Shown here: positions 34,106 through 45,226 of the stretch, one piece after another | Layout of the letters: every line of letters starts with the position of its first letter | Numbering within the stretch: position 1 is the first letter of the stretch | NCBI GenBank assembly: GCA_024663395.1 | Contig: JANFAH010000114.1 | Span: 1 to 64,000 of the forward strand | Length of the DNA stretch: 64,000 bases | Reading direction: 5' to 3' | Origin: Pisolithus tinctorius | Taxonomy: Eukaryota > Basidiomycota > Agaricomycetes > Boletales > Pisolithaceae | The notes under the pieces: model-generated | Database searches by the model: none | The model's input: only the letters and a program-made list of their open reading frames with translations | What the model was told of the DNA's origin: nothing | Made by a program: the position numbers and the translations under genes

Positions 34106-35164
34106 TCACTTGGAATCCCCCTCGAACACCTCTCCGTCGCTTGCCTGGAGCTCCCTTTCCTCCCCGCTCCCCAAGTCAGACCACTGACCCTTCATGTGCA
34201 TGTCCTTGGGCCAGCGCATGACACCCTCGTCCAACTCCACCCCTGCTCCTTTGCGATCTGACTGGAGGCTCTCAAGCTCCAGGTCTGCCATGTCCAAGTG
34301 CAGCTCTTTGCTGGACTCGGATGACAGGGTGGACAGGCGAAGAGCAAACTTGAACTCACCCAATAAATCACCCAGCCGACTGTTGAATCGGCACTGGGTC
34401 TCCCTCCCGGCTCGCATCTCGGCAGTCTGACGGTCCATGGCTGCTGCGATCAGCTCGAAACCTTTAACCACCACTGCAACCAGAGGGTCGGAGGAAGCGG
34501 TGGTGGGCGCAACCACTCCCGAGGGGCCGGCTTCCGACTCACCAGGCACCCCAGACTCGGTTCAGGTGACTTTCTTCTTCTCCCTGGCCCTCAGCGACGT
34601 GACATCCTCCGGTGCTCTCTTCTTCCCGGCCTCTTCAATCTTGGGCTCCACTCCCTCGGGCAGCTCACACCTGATCTTCATTTCAGTGCACTGGTCGCAC
34701 ATCCTCTTCTTGCGCCTGCTCTGCTGTGCACGACCAAAGGTGCATGGCACCTGACCCTTTTCGCACTGTCGGCACGACTTGGTGTTTGCAACACCGACAG
34801 TCTTCTCCCACTCCTTGCCTTTCAGCTCCCCCGCCCTCTGTTGTGCCTGGTTCTCCCATTCTTGGCGCTCAGCTTCCAACCGCTCCTGCTCTTTCTTCTC
34901 GGCCTCCACCCGCTCCCTTTCATGCTGCTCGGCTTCCAACCGCTCCCTCTCACACTGCTCTGCCTCTAGCCGCTCCCTCTCAAGCCTTTCAGCCTCCAGC
35001 CAGGCAGCCTCTTCCCTCGCAGCCTTGCGCCGCTTGCACTCGGCCATCTTAGCCCAGATGTTGGCCTCCTCATCATCGCTGGTGATCTGGAGCTCGGGCG
35101 TGGTGGCCTTCTGAAAGCCAGATGGGTCATTGAGTATGTGTGGGGAAGCTCGATGGGAAGACAT
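34106..35164 (-). pseudogene. Antisense accessory gene of Ty3#1: coiled coil plus Zn2Cys6-like cluster
   Basis: On the minus strand, opposite to the element, from MSSHRASPH (35164) to about residue 352. A strongly charged Glu/Arg/Lys helix ([15 protein letters not shown] and more, residues ~50-125) precedes two C-x2-C-x6-C modules ([11 protein letters not shown] and [11 protein letters not shown]) 14 residues apart. A Lys/Arg-rich stretch and a C-terminal helical region follow. One TGA at 34562-34564 breaks the otherwise continuous frame and fits a CGA change. Ty3#2 has the same gene in the same place and orientation. The metal-binding and DNA-binding roles are inference from spacing. Confidence 0.65.
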
Positions 35165-35290
35165 GATGAAGAGGTTGGGAGAAAATGATCTTCGCAAAAA
35201 CGCACCTTTTAACCCCAGGGAGCACATGTTCCATCAGCACGGCGACTGCCGACCTCGTGTACCTTAGGGCAGGTCTCAAGGGCTCTACCC

Positions 35291-35304
35291 TAAGGGGGGG
35301 ATAC
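35291..35304 (+). other. Ty3#1 polypurine tract
   Basis: TAAGGGGGGGATAC directly before the 3' LTR. The Ty3#2 equivalent on the minus strand is CTAAGAGGGGGATAC next to 40137. Confidence 0.7.
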
Positions 35305-35790
35305 TGTCATATACCGAGAAACCCTCGGTTCGGTCTTACACTCAGAATGCCAAGTCAACACTGAATGCCGAAACAAACCCTGTCCCTTACTATACTTTTC
35401 TAGTTAGCCTTCTGTACTGCCCTTGCTTGTGCCAGGGCAGTGTCTGTCTCCAGCTCTCCGATCCCTGTCTCCTTGCTTAACCTTTAGTTGGTTCCATGTA
35501 CAGCTATTTAGTCCCCCACCAGCAATCCTGGCCTTTGGGTTACCGGTCTTCGGTATATATACTCTACGTACGTTGTACTTAGCCCCCCAGTCTGAATATC
35601 AACTTAGTTCACCCCAAGTCTCCAGCTTAAGCCTGAGTTGACTCTCGGCTTTCACTCCTGATCCCCCTCAGCTTTCCCTGACTTCAACCTGGCTTGCGCA
35701 AGGGTCTAGCGCACAAGCTAAGACCAAGGGTTGTTGCCCCCAGCGCTCGGCCTTCGGCCTTTGACCCCCATCCCAGTCACGAACTTAACA
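35305..35790 (+). repeat. Ty3#1 3' LTR
   Basis: 486 bp, without the 426-bp insert of the 5' LTR. It ends CTTAACA, followed by the ACAGG duplication. Confidence 0.9.
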
Positions 35791-35795
35791 ACAGG

Positions 35796-35910
35796 TGACA
35801 TTGATAAGTACAAAGCCTGACTTGTTGCAAAGGGATTCATGCAGGTCCATGGAATTGATTATATGGAGATGTTTGTGCCCATAGCTAAGTTCTCTACCAT
35901 CAGAACCCTA
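35796..35910 (+). pseudogene. copia RT, middle segment
   Basis: Continues the copia RT after Ty3#1: GDIDKYKA, stop (CGA to TGA at about 35818), LVAKGFMQVHGIDYMEMFVP, KFSTIRTLL. It is cut at 35911 by the 575-bp solo LTR. Confidence 0.85.
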
Positions 35911-35915
35911 CTTGC

Positions 35916-36490
35916 TGTCATGACCGTGCCCAGACCACCCCAGACCGGCTCTACCCCGGTCTCGACCGGTCCTGTCCAACCCTTGCCCCGGTCCCGGCCT
36001 TGATCCTTCGACCCAGAAACGTGTTAGCTCGCGAGGCACTGCAAGGCAGTGCCCAGTCGAGTTGCCCCCTCGGTTAGTACCGGGCCGGTGTAACACCCGG
36101 CCCAGCCACATCCTCTGCCCCGGTTCCCGGTAATCCCTTGTTCATACTCTTTGCTTGATAAGATTCTTTGTAACACTACTTACCAATCATCGCTGTACCG
36201 GCGCAGACCGGTCTCCGGTGCTACGTTACACTTAGGTTACTTCTAGTATTTAAGCCGTAGGATAATCTGTTCTAGCCTCAGTCTGAAATCAAACTAGTTC
36301 CCGTCTTAACCCGGTCTCTCTCGTCCTCTGTCTTCTGTCTCTCGACCAGACTACGGCCCACGCAAGGGAATAGCGCTGCGTCTTCAGTCGCTAAGTCCAA
36401 TAGTCCAAACCTCTTGATATCTCGTACTATCCTCTGACCCCCGACCGGACTCCGGACCGGCCTTGGACCGGTAAAGACCCGGACTTAACA
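35916..36490 (+). repeat. 575-bp Ty3-type solo LTR in copia RT
   Basis: TGTCATGACC...GACTTAACA with an exact 5-bp duplication CTTGC (35911-35915, 36491-36495). Its ends resemble the Ty3#1 and Ty3#2 LTRs. It contains AGTCTGAAAT (36280-36289) about 30 nt after an AT-rich TATA-like motif, as in Ty3#2. A third, related chromovirus family. Confidence 0.88.
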
Positions 36491-36495
36491 CTTGC

Positions 36496-37732
36496 CCTCA
36501 CTGCTAAGTTCAATCTGGAGATCCACCAGATGGATGTAAAGTCCACCTTTCTAAATGGCAAACTCGAGGAGGAAATATACCTCTGCCCTCCTCCTGGCTT
36601 CCAAGATGTGAGTGGCATCATTTGGCACCTCTATCACATGTTCTATGGACTGAAACAGGCTCCAAAAGCCTGGTACAATCAACTACGAGAAGTCTTTGAA
36701 TCTCTCAGATTCACACACAGTGACACTGACCACAGTCTTTTCTACAAAGATGAAAATGGCATTTTAATTATAGTTGCTGTCTATGTTGACAACAAACTAA
36801 TCCTCTTGAAGAGCTGCAAGGCCATTGACTGCCTCAAAGTCCAGCTATCAGCCAAGTATGACCTCTCCAACTTAGGCGAGGCTCAGTGGATCCTTGGTAT
36901 GGAGATTATACAAGATCATGACAAGGGAACCATAGAATTGTCTCAGCATTGCTATATAGAGCTCATTCTCGAGCATATGGGCATGCAGGATGGCCATGCA
37001 GTGTCCATGCCCGTTGAGCAGAACTTAAAATTAGAGAAACTTGATGCTCCTGCCTATGACCTACATGCATATCAAAGCACTCTTGGAGTGTTGATGTACA
37101 CTATGCTGGCTACCCAGCCAGATCTCGCATTTGCTGTGGGTGTGCTTAGCAGGCATGTGGCTACCCCTGGTGACCAACTCTGGACTGCACTCAAATGAGT
37201 TTACAGATACCTTCAAAAAACTGTTGATGTGCATTTACAGTACATGAGAGACTCTGTGAGTTCTCTTGTAGGCTATGCTGATGCTGACTGGGCTGCAGAT
37301 GTAAATGACCACCATTCTGTAACTGGCTATGTCTTTACTCTGTCCAGTGGAGCAGTTAGCTGGTCGTCCAAGAAACAGACCTCCACTGCTTTGTCTAGCA
37401 CAGAAGCTGAGTACACAGCCATCTCAGCAGCTGCAAAAGAAATACTTTGGCTATGAACACTACTACATGAACTAGATATGGATACAACTGCACAGCCCAC
37501 TTCCCTCCTATTCAACAACCAGTCTGCAATAGCCCTGACGAGCAATGCAATGTTCCATGACCACACAAAGCACATAGCTATTCATCATCATTTTATCCAT
37601 GAGAAGGTTGAAGATGGAGAAGTGGATGTCAAGTACATTTCTACAAACAAGCAGATTGCTGATGTTCTCACCAAGGGACTGTCATGCAAGAAGCATGAAC
37701 ACTTTTCTCTTGGTATGGGAATTATTTTCTAA
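36496..37732 (+). pseudogene. copia RT (C-terminal part) and RNase H
   Basis: MDVKSTFLNGKLEEEIYLCP, MFYGLKQAPKAWY, then YVDN where the RT active site YVDD is expected (codon AAC near 36790; a CpG change). RNase H has GYADADWAAD, SSGAVSWSSKKQ and STEAEYTAIS, ending DVLTKGLSCKKH. Stops after TALK and ILWL replace Arg by CGA to TGA. The frame ends at 37732, 10 bp before the Ty3#2 duplication. Confidence 0.88.
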
Positions 37733-38178
37733 AGACTTGCTACACTGTGTCAAGTACAGGGTTTCCGGGTTGAGGCCGGACCGGAGACCAAAGCGGGTGC
37801 GAAGCCGAGGGGTCGGGATCAGGAGTGAAGTCGGGGGTTCAGATGGTTGGACTGTTTGGACTTAGCGACTGAGGATACAGCGCTATTCCCTTGCGTGGGT
37901 CTCAGTCCGAGTCCGAGGCCGAAGTGGGGTTATCAGGGTTAACTTAGTTGATTTCAGACTGAAGTCTACAGGCCGAGTATCTATGAGCTTATATACTAGA
38001 GTAGCTATAGTACGGAGACCAGTAATGCCGGTCTCACAAGGATTGCTAAGAGGATTGGTAAGACAGGTATTAGTAACATATGACTAAGGTAACGGAGACC
38101 GGGACAGAGTGGACCAGGGACAAGACCGGGGACAGGACTTAACCGAAATGACAGACACTGCAAAGCAGTGTCTACCGC

Positions 38179-40037
38179 TGTCACACACCAAAGGTGTTGT
38201 GGACATGGTTACAGCTGACTCTGCCTAACTCGTTGACGAGTTGCGCACAATGCCCATGCATGCAGATGAAGACTAAAGGCCTCATGCATAGAAAGACTGT
38301 TGGACGTGAACAGTCATCCTTCGCACAAGATTGAGTTGTCAGTGCTAAAGAGAAAAGAGGAAGCAAGTTAAGCGCGCATTAAAGTTTTTTAGTGCCCGTG
38401 TACGGCATTCCGGTTTTCGTCATATCTCCACCATTTCCAAAGATATCGACTCCATTCCCACACTCGCTTAAAGTGCTCAGCCCCACGATTCTTCCTTCCA
38501 AATTTGGAGAGGATCCTCGCACCCTGCGCGTTTCTACAGCACTCCATCCATCAGACGCTCATTTCGCACAGTCCATCAATCATGGCCACCTCTTTGTCGA
38601 TCATCTCGCTTGTCTCATTTGCCAGAGACAGTGGCTATGTATATCTGCCAGGCATTCCCACCAGCTTCCATCCTGAAGCCCCCTGGTTCATCCCATCATT
38701 GTCAGCCCCATCTCATCCCATGCAGCTTGGTCAGTGTGTTCTCCTTGTCAGTATGACTTCCAGAAGGACGTTCTTTGGTCGCCTCAGGTCTGTCACTCGG
38801 TTAGAAAGGTCTTATGTGGTCGTTTCAGTCTCCCTGGTTGATGAAGCATATGGATCGTTCCTCCCTGCTCCTTGCACCATCTTTATTCCAGTCTCGTCCA
38901 TCATTCTTCCTGCATTGCGACAGCTGCAGTATAATCTACTGTCCTCCAGCCTCCCTGATCGCATTCATGATGAGTATGACATGCATCTTGCCTTCTTACT
39001 GCAAGATCCAGCAGAAGACGTTCCCCCTTCTCCTCCTCCTCCGTCAGAACCCCATTCATGAAGTTTTTGTTAACTTCGCTGAGAGGATGGAAGGGTGGGA
39101 GACGCGATCGCATATGCTCTCATTGCCCCACAGACCCCCAACGCCCTAGCCCCCTTTGACACCTGACTCATGCCCTTCAATTCTGGAGTTAATACTTCCC
39201 TATCTGGAAACACCGTCCATCTGTCATGCCGTCTTTGGATCTAGAGATGTCTCCACTGACATCTAACTTGCATCGCCACCCCCTAATGTGATATCAGTGC
39301 GCTTACTCAGTTTCTGATTCTATTTGACTCGTTTTGTGATGTTTTGACTATCCTTAACTCATTCACTGCCAATACTTACCAATCCTCTTTGCTTGCTTAC
39401 TTATCATTTCTCGCTTACTCACCATGATTACTCAGTCCTTACTCATTACTTACCAAGTGTTTGTGCCTTGTGTGTCACAAGCTGTGCTCCCCCCTCAGTA
39501 TATAAACCCCCATGTACTTAGCTACCCAGAATCAATCAGGAAGCAATTCAGAAGTCATCCAGCAGTCAGTCCAGTGCCTATCTCGTCGTCGACAGTTGAG
39601 GCTCCACGAAGGGGTCTATCTGTCATCATTCATATACTTGGTAGTTGAGGCTCATTCAGAAGAGTCTATCTACCACCATTCATTATCTGAAGCTCCATCC
39701 ACACTTAGTCAGCAAGTCTTGCTTAGTCATCCTCCCACTCCTGCATAACTCGTCATCGACTTGTGCAAGGAGCACGTTTCCTTGAAGTCCATTACTTGAA
39801 GTACCTTTCGGCTGAACACCTTCACTCTGTTCAGCATCCCCCATCCAATCATCACTCATTCATCTTCTCCTGCGTAACTCGTCGACGACTTGCGCCAGGA
39901 GCACCTCTACTTGAAGTCCCCCCCACATTTAGGTTTCCGCCCTCCAGGTTCCGCAGAGGCAAACCACCACTCGCTCTTATTTGTCTTTTGTGTTGGATTT
40001 GTTTGGTTTTCACCAGCATTCCACACTTTGACTCACA
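38179..40037 (+). repeat. BIG-family solo LTR (LTR-D)
   Basis: 1,859 bp complete LTR with no internal region. 4-bp duplication CCGC (38175-38178, 40038-40041). It sits at exactly the same position of the Ty3#2 LTR as BIG copy 2 does in the other LTR. Confidence 0.92.
38582..39061 (+). CDS. U3 ORF, 159 aa, in LTR-D
   Basis: Intact ATG and 159 codons (MATSLSIISL to PPPPSEPHS). Differences from copy 2 are mostly conservative or CpG-derived. Function unknown. Confidence 0.5.
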   Translation: MATSLSIISLVSFARDSGYVYLPGIPTSFHPEAPWFIPSLSAPSHPMQLGQCVLLVSMTSRRTFFGRLRSVTRLERSYVVVSVSLVDEAYGSFLPAPCTIFIPVSSIILPALRQLQYNLLSSSLPDRIHDEYDMHLAFLLQDPAEDVPPSPPPPSEPHS

Positions 40038-40256
40038 CCGCGCTAGACCAACTGGAGATATGGGACAAGTGAGGCTGAGGCTGGACTGAGTGAGTGCGAG
40101 GCTGAGTCTGGCCAGGGTCGAGGCATGACTATGACAGTATCCCCCTCTTAGGGGTCGAACCCATGAGACCCCTGCGAGAGTGGCAGGCTGAGTTCGAAAA
40201 ATTGATACTTGTGGCTCGCTAAGCCCTTTGCGTCTTTCTTTCTCATCCTATTCATC

Positions 40257-41300
40257 ATGTCCAACTCGAGGCCGATTGCTGCGACCGACAACGATGACGA
40301 AGGCCGGGTCGTTATTGACTGGACCAAACTGCCTGATGACGACATCAGGTATGACACCGATGACGAAGAGGAGGTGATGAAGGCGAAGGCGAAGGAGAGA
40401 AAAAGGCGAAAGGCGGCTGAGCAAGCCCAGTGGGAGGAACAGGGGCGGCGAGGGAGAAGGCCGAGGCCGAGAGGGTAGCGCGGGAGGCCGAGGAGAAAAG
40501 GGTACACGAGGAGGAGGAGAGACGCAGGGCTGAGGAAGAGAAGGAGGCCGAACGTAAGCGTAAGGCCGAGACTGGGAAGAGCAGTGAGGCCGGGGCCGAT
40601 GGTAATGAGACCGCCAGTGAGGTGAAGAAGGTGGTGATGGACCCCGGGTGAGTGATTATTTCAACCTTGTGCATATCCCCTCTGACAATCCTTTTAGCTG
40701 TACCCGCTGTGCCTGGGCCCAAACCGTCTGCGAGTTTGTCGTAGACAGTAACAAGAAGCGTGTCGCCTGCGTGCGATGCAATCAATCGAAAGGCAAGTGT
40801 CGCTGGCCCGGGGATGGAAAGGACACCGAGGCCGGTCCCAAGGCCGTCAAGGGCAAGAAGAGGAAGGTCGACGAGGAGAACACCGAAGCCGGGCCCAGCA
40901 ATCAGAAACGGGCGAAGACGAGTACGAGGCCGACCGAAATCTTGGACCTCGACGAGTCTGAGGCCGGCGGGAGTAGGCCGAGGGAGGCCGGTGCGGACAA
41001 GTACTTGGGCTTGGAGGACAAGCTCGAGCGATTGATCAAGGCCACGGGGCTGATTGCCAACAACTTGGCCAGCCTCTTCGAGCTGCATGAGACCGCCGTC
41101 GAGAACTCGGCCGCATTGCCGATGCCCTCGAGTCGATACTCGACGAATCCTATGGCTTCGGAATGGTGGTGTCCCCCTCGGACTCGGGCTCATCTGAGCT
41201 CGACTCCGACAAGTTGCGCGAGGAAGCCGACTGGTTGAAGAACCATGGCGAGGACAAGGGGGAGGAGGCCGAAGGGGAAGATGAGGATATGACCGAGTAG
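40257..41300 (+). pseudogene. Antisense accessory gene of Ty3#2: coiled coil plus Zn2Cys6-like cluster, with an intron
   Basis: On plus, opposite to the element, from MSNSRPIAATDND (40257). An acidic N-terminus and a long Glu/Arg/Lys coiled coil (AREAEEKRVHEEEERRRAEE) come first. A 50-nt intron at 40648-40697 (GTGAGT...TTTTAG) then joins MDPG to CTRCAWAQTVC. The second module CVRCNQSKGKC is 12 residues on, the Zn2Cys6 spacing. A KGKKRKVDEE basic patch and a C-terminal region (LEDKLERLIKATGLIANNLASLFELHETAVENSAA) end at EDMTE, stop 41300. Two 1-nt frameshifts, near 40450 and near 41112, break it. Its neighbour pol ends convergently at 41501. Confidence 0.65.
40648..40697 (+). other. Intron in the Ty3#2 antisense accessory gene
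   Basis: GTGAGTGATT...CCTTTTAG, 50 nt. Removing it keeps the frame across MDPG/CTRC and leads straight into the first cysteine module. An intron in antisense orientation is not removed from the element's own genomic RNA, so it can survive transposition. Confidence 0.65.
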
Positions 41301-41500
41301 TGTTTATAGCGTAGTGCTTTTGTTACCCTCCTCTGCAAATGTGATGTGTCCGGTGTCCAGAGTCCGGTGCTCGGTGTCCGGTGTTATACAGTAAGGTAGA
41401 AGAGACAAGAAGGGGAAAACAAGGTAAGTATGAGATTAAAGGAAAAAACTAGATACCGATAGAAAACAGAAAAGAAACTGAGGCCGGTTGAGACCGGTTC
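41301..41500. other. Spacer between accessory gene and pol 3' end of Ty3#2
   Basis: 200 bp with an imperfect short repeat of the TCCGGTGT type near 41347-41382. No ORF. It probably holds both convergent 3' ends. Confidence 0.5.
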
Positions 41501-44500
41501 TCATTGATATGGTCCGGGTTTACCGGGATAGCTGGAGTGAAACTCTTGGACGAGTTCAGAAGCGTTGTCAAGCTCTGTAGCGAGTACCCAAGTAGTTTCT
41601 TCATCGGTCCCCTCGTAGCCAGTCCACCGGACTAAGTACTGAAGCCAACACCGGCGATGCCAGTTGACCTTAGAGTCGAGGATTTCTGCTACCTCAAACT
41701 CTAGGTCACCATCGACTTCGACTGGTGGGGGTGGTGGTTGAGTCCGGTTTGGGATAGTATTAGGGATGGCCAGCTCGAGTTGGGAAACATGGAAGACCGG
41801 GTGCACCACGCGCATTGAGTCCAGCAGGTGCAGTGTGAAAGAGTGGGTACCGGCCTGAGCTATGACCGGATACGGTCCAAGATTCTTCTCCGAGAGCTTC
41901 TTGGAAGGCCGAGTAGACTGGAAGTATTTGGCTTTCACATATACCTGGTCACCAACCTTGAAGTCCGGAGCTGGCATGCATTTAGCATCGGCCAGTCCTT
42001 GATAGCACTGCTGTGCTAAGGTCATTTCTTCCTGTAGGTATTGATGCAGTGAGTCTAAGTCGACTGCATAGTCACGAGCCCAAGCGGAGGTGAGGTCGTG
42101 CTCCGGGTATACTGAGATGTTAGGGTGATAGCCCTTATTAGCGAAGAAGGGTGAAACACCAGTAGTAGTGCTAGGGGCATTACCATAAGCGAACTCGGCC
42201 AAGGGTAATAGGTCAGCCCAGTTGTCCTGTTGGTAGTTACAGTAGACTCAGAGGTACTGTTCCAGTGTCTGGTTGGTCCTTTCAGTCTGGCCATCACCCT
42301 CGGGGTGGTAGCCCAAGGTGAAGTGTAAGCGCATATCTAAGGCCTTGCCGAGTGACCGGAAGAAGTGCGAGACGAACTCCGAGCCTCGGTCTGAGGTTAC
42401 ATGGGCCGGCACTCCGTGCTTCGAAAAGACATGGAGTAGGAATAACTTGGTGAGTTCTGGGGCTGTGATAGTGTCGTGGGTTGGGATGAATATGGCCTGC
42501 TTGGAGAGCCAGTCAACTACTACGAGGATGGCCGTGAAGCCAGTTGAGGCTGGAAGCTGCTCGATGAAATCCATAGAGATGGAGTTCCACAGCTTCTCCG
42601 GCACCGGAAGTTGTTTGAGGAGGCCGTAGGGCCGATGGCGGGGAACCTTAGCCCGAGCACAGGCTGTGCAAGACTGGACATAGTCCTTGACGAAGGTCCT
42701 GAGGCCGGGCCAGGTATATTCACGCCGTATGAGCTCCAGTGTGCGATTTTGGCCGAAGTGGCCAGACAGGGGGTGGTCATGCTTGAGGCACAAGACCCTA
42801 AGGCGAAGGTCGTTTGAGTCCGGCACGTAGATCCTTCCATCGAGGCGAAGGAAACCGGTGTCATCTACTGACCACCGGGGGTCAGACATGTCGGACAGAC
42901 GGATTTGTGAGACCAGGTTGTCCGGCAGTGCGGTCAGGATATCATTATGAAGTTTCTCGACATCCATTAAGGCAACTGCTTGTAAGACCGGGTACTCTAG
43001 GTAAGTTGCGTGGAGGGAGACCACTAGTTGCTCCTGGGTGAAGACCGGTCTCAGATTTTGCAGGTTCACTCGGGCATAGCCACTATCCCCCTCTTTGGGG
43101 TAGACGTCCCATCGTCTAGTTCAGGCGTCGGGCTTAGCCCCGAGCTTACCGGGCCTGAACCTGATGATCATATTAAACTGAGAAAGGAATTCCGACCAGC
43201 GAGCTTGGCAGCGGGTGAGTACTTTAGAGGTAGAGAAGTACTCAAGGTTCTTGTGGTCGGTTACAACGTCGACCGGTGAGGCCGAGCCCTCAAGGTAGTG
43301 GCGCCAGGTCTGGAATGCTTCGAATATAGCAAGCAATTCCTTGTCGTGAGTATCATAATTCAATTCCAGGGCCGTCAGAGTCCGGGAGTAGAATGCGACT
43401 GGATGTATCTGGCCGTCGCCACAGGTGATAGAGAGGATGCCGGCGATGGCATAGTCCGAGGCATCGGTCTCGACGGTGATGGGGACCCCGGGGATGAAAT
43501 GAGTTAGGACTGGCACGGTGGTGAAGGCAGCCTTGAGGTTATTAAATGACCAGCAGCATTCCTCGGAGAAGTTCCAAGGAGCCCCCTTGCAGGTAAGCTG
43601 AGTCAGCGGTACGACAATGTCCGAGTAATTAAAGATAAACCGGCAGTAAAAGTTGGCGAAGCCGAGGAAGGATTGTATGTCTTTGACCTTGTGAGGCTCG
43701 GGCCAGTCGCAGATGGTCTGGACCTTTTCCTTCGACATTGTGAGGCCGGCAGGGGAGAGGTGAAATCCGAGGTATTCGACCGAGTCCGAGTGGAACTCAC
43801 ACTTCTCCGGCTTCGCATAAAGGCCGTGAAGCCGAAGCCGGCAGAGGACTTCTCAGACATGCTGCTTGTGAGACTCCTTATCTCCAGAGTAGATTAAGAT
43901 GTCATCTAAGTAGATGACTATGCAGACATCCAACATATCCGCGAAGATGGTATTCACGAAGCATTGGAAGGCGGCCGGGGCATTGGTGAGGCCGAAGGGC
44001 ATTACTAACCACTCATAAGATCCATACCGAGTCCAGAATGTGGTCTTCCATTCATCGCCCGGAGCAATCCAGACGAGATGGTAGGCATGCTGAAGGTCAA
44101 TTTTGGTGTAGATCTTGGCTCGGCTTGGTGAATCTAATAGGTCAGAGATGAGCGGGAGTGGGTAGCGATCCTTCTTAGTGATTTTGTTGAGGCCGCAGAA
44201 GTCTACGCAAAGCTGGAGGGAGCTGTCCTTCTTTTTGACAAAGAGGACCGGTGCAGCATAAGGGGATGAAGTCGGACGAATAAAACCGGTGGTGAGGTTC
44301 TCATCGATGAAAGTCCGGAGAGCTTGCAGCTCAACCAGGGACAGCAAGTAGATAGTGCCGAGAGGCAGGGTAGCTCCTTCTTCAAGCTCTATTTTCAGGT
44401 CGTACTCCCGGTGAGGCGGGAGTGCCGAGGCCTTGGCCTTGCTGAATACATCAGCGAAGTCGTGATACTCTTCCGGGACATTGGGTAAGGCCGGAGGAGA

Positions 44501-45216
44501 GGAAGCCGAGGCCGATCGGGCTTGAGCTGAGTCCGAGGGACGGAGTTGAAGTTGGAACTGGACAGACCCTTCCAGTTTACAGGCGCGCACAAAGGCGGCT
44601 GCATTGATCAGGGAAACAAGAGGGGCCTTCAGAGGGGTGCGAGCCGGGGAGTCAGAGACCGGTACAGATGGCGCGAGGCCGGGTTGGTCACTAGGACCGG
44701 GGTCAGGAAGGCCGGTGGAGACCGGGCTTATGGGGGGTGTCGACGGGGTTGGCATTCCTTGTGCAGGAGTCCGGAATGTTAGACTACTCAGTACCCAATC
44801 AATCAATGGATTGTAGTGGGTGAGCCAGTCATGTCCGAGAACTATCTTACACTCAGAATCCAACAGGGCTAAAAACAGGGTTACCGGGGTGACATCGCCG
44901 GACGCGAAGCAAATGTTGACATCTACTGCTTGGGTTATGGTGAAGGTGGACGTTCCATCGAAGAGCCGGAGTCGGATTGGTGAGACCGAGTAAGGGGTAA
45001 ACGAGTGTTGATTAACAAACTGATTATCTATAAAACAATGGGTGGAACCGGAGTCCACTAAAGTACGAAGCCAAGGTATTTCTGGGTTTTCTATAGTGAC
45101 ATACGGGGTTAAAGAGTTCGGACTGGAAAGAGCGGACGCGTTGAGACGAGCCTCCAAGTTTGCACAACCGGAGTCAACGCAGCTCCCAGATTGTGTGGAG
45201 TCCTGGGAGCTGCTAC
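41501..45216 (-). pseudogene. Ty3#2 pol: protease, RT, RNase H, integrase, chromodomain
   Basis: Entered by -1 frameshift after gag (KKIGSSSQDS). Protease [50 protein letters not shown]; RNase H TVETDASDYAIAGIL; integrase zinc motif HPLSGHFGQNRT...CTACARA and D-D-E in ISMDFIEQLP, TSDRGSEFVS, GQTERTNQTL. A chromodomain ends it (VAEILDSKV, LQYLVRWTGYEGTDEETTWV). One frame with TGA stops near 43853, 43121 and 42248; at least two replace an Arg-like codon. Catalytic residues are intact, so it died recently. Confidence 0.9.
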
Positions 45217-45226
45217 CTATTTTTTT
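45217..45226 (-). promoter_or_regulatory. Candidate -1 ribosomal frameshift site, Ty3#2
   Basis: On minus: ACA AAA AAA TAG, with A-AAA-AAA immediately before the gag stop. Pol is in the -1 frame and continues from this point, exactly as in Ty3#1. Confidence 0.65.

Larger units (their letters stand above)
16418..35790 (+). mobile_element. Ty3/gypsy chromovirus #1 (self-primed type), interrupted twice
   Basis: LTRs TGTCATATACC...CTTAACA lie at 16418-17333 and 35305-35790. The 5-bp duplication ACAGG is at 16413-16417 and 35791-35795 inside the copia RT codon run. Order: LTR, PBS-like site, gag, -1 slip site, protease-RT-RNaseH-integrase-chromodomain, an antisense accessory gene, polypurine tract, LTR. 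It contains a 426-bp LTR-like insert in the 5' LTR and BIG copy 1 in RT. At least seven CGA to TGA stops and one 1-nt deletion (near 32958) inactivate it. Confidence 0.9.
37748..40136 (-). repeat. Ty3#2 3' LTR (left), interrupted by a BIG solo LTR
   Basis: LTR pieces are 37748-38178 and 40042-40136 (526 bp once joined). Compared with the right LTR I count about 22 base differences, all CpG transitions. The PPT lies just right of 40136. Confidence 0.88.

Noticed and set aside
34726..35114. Plus-strand frames over 34726-35114
   Set aside because: They are complements of the charged coiled coil on the minus strand and show repetitive Ser/Ala/Pro composition only.
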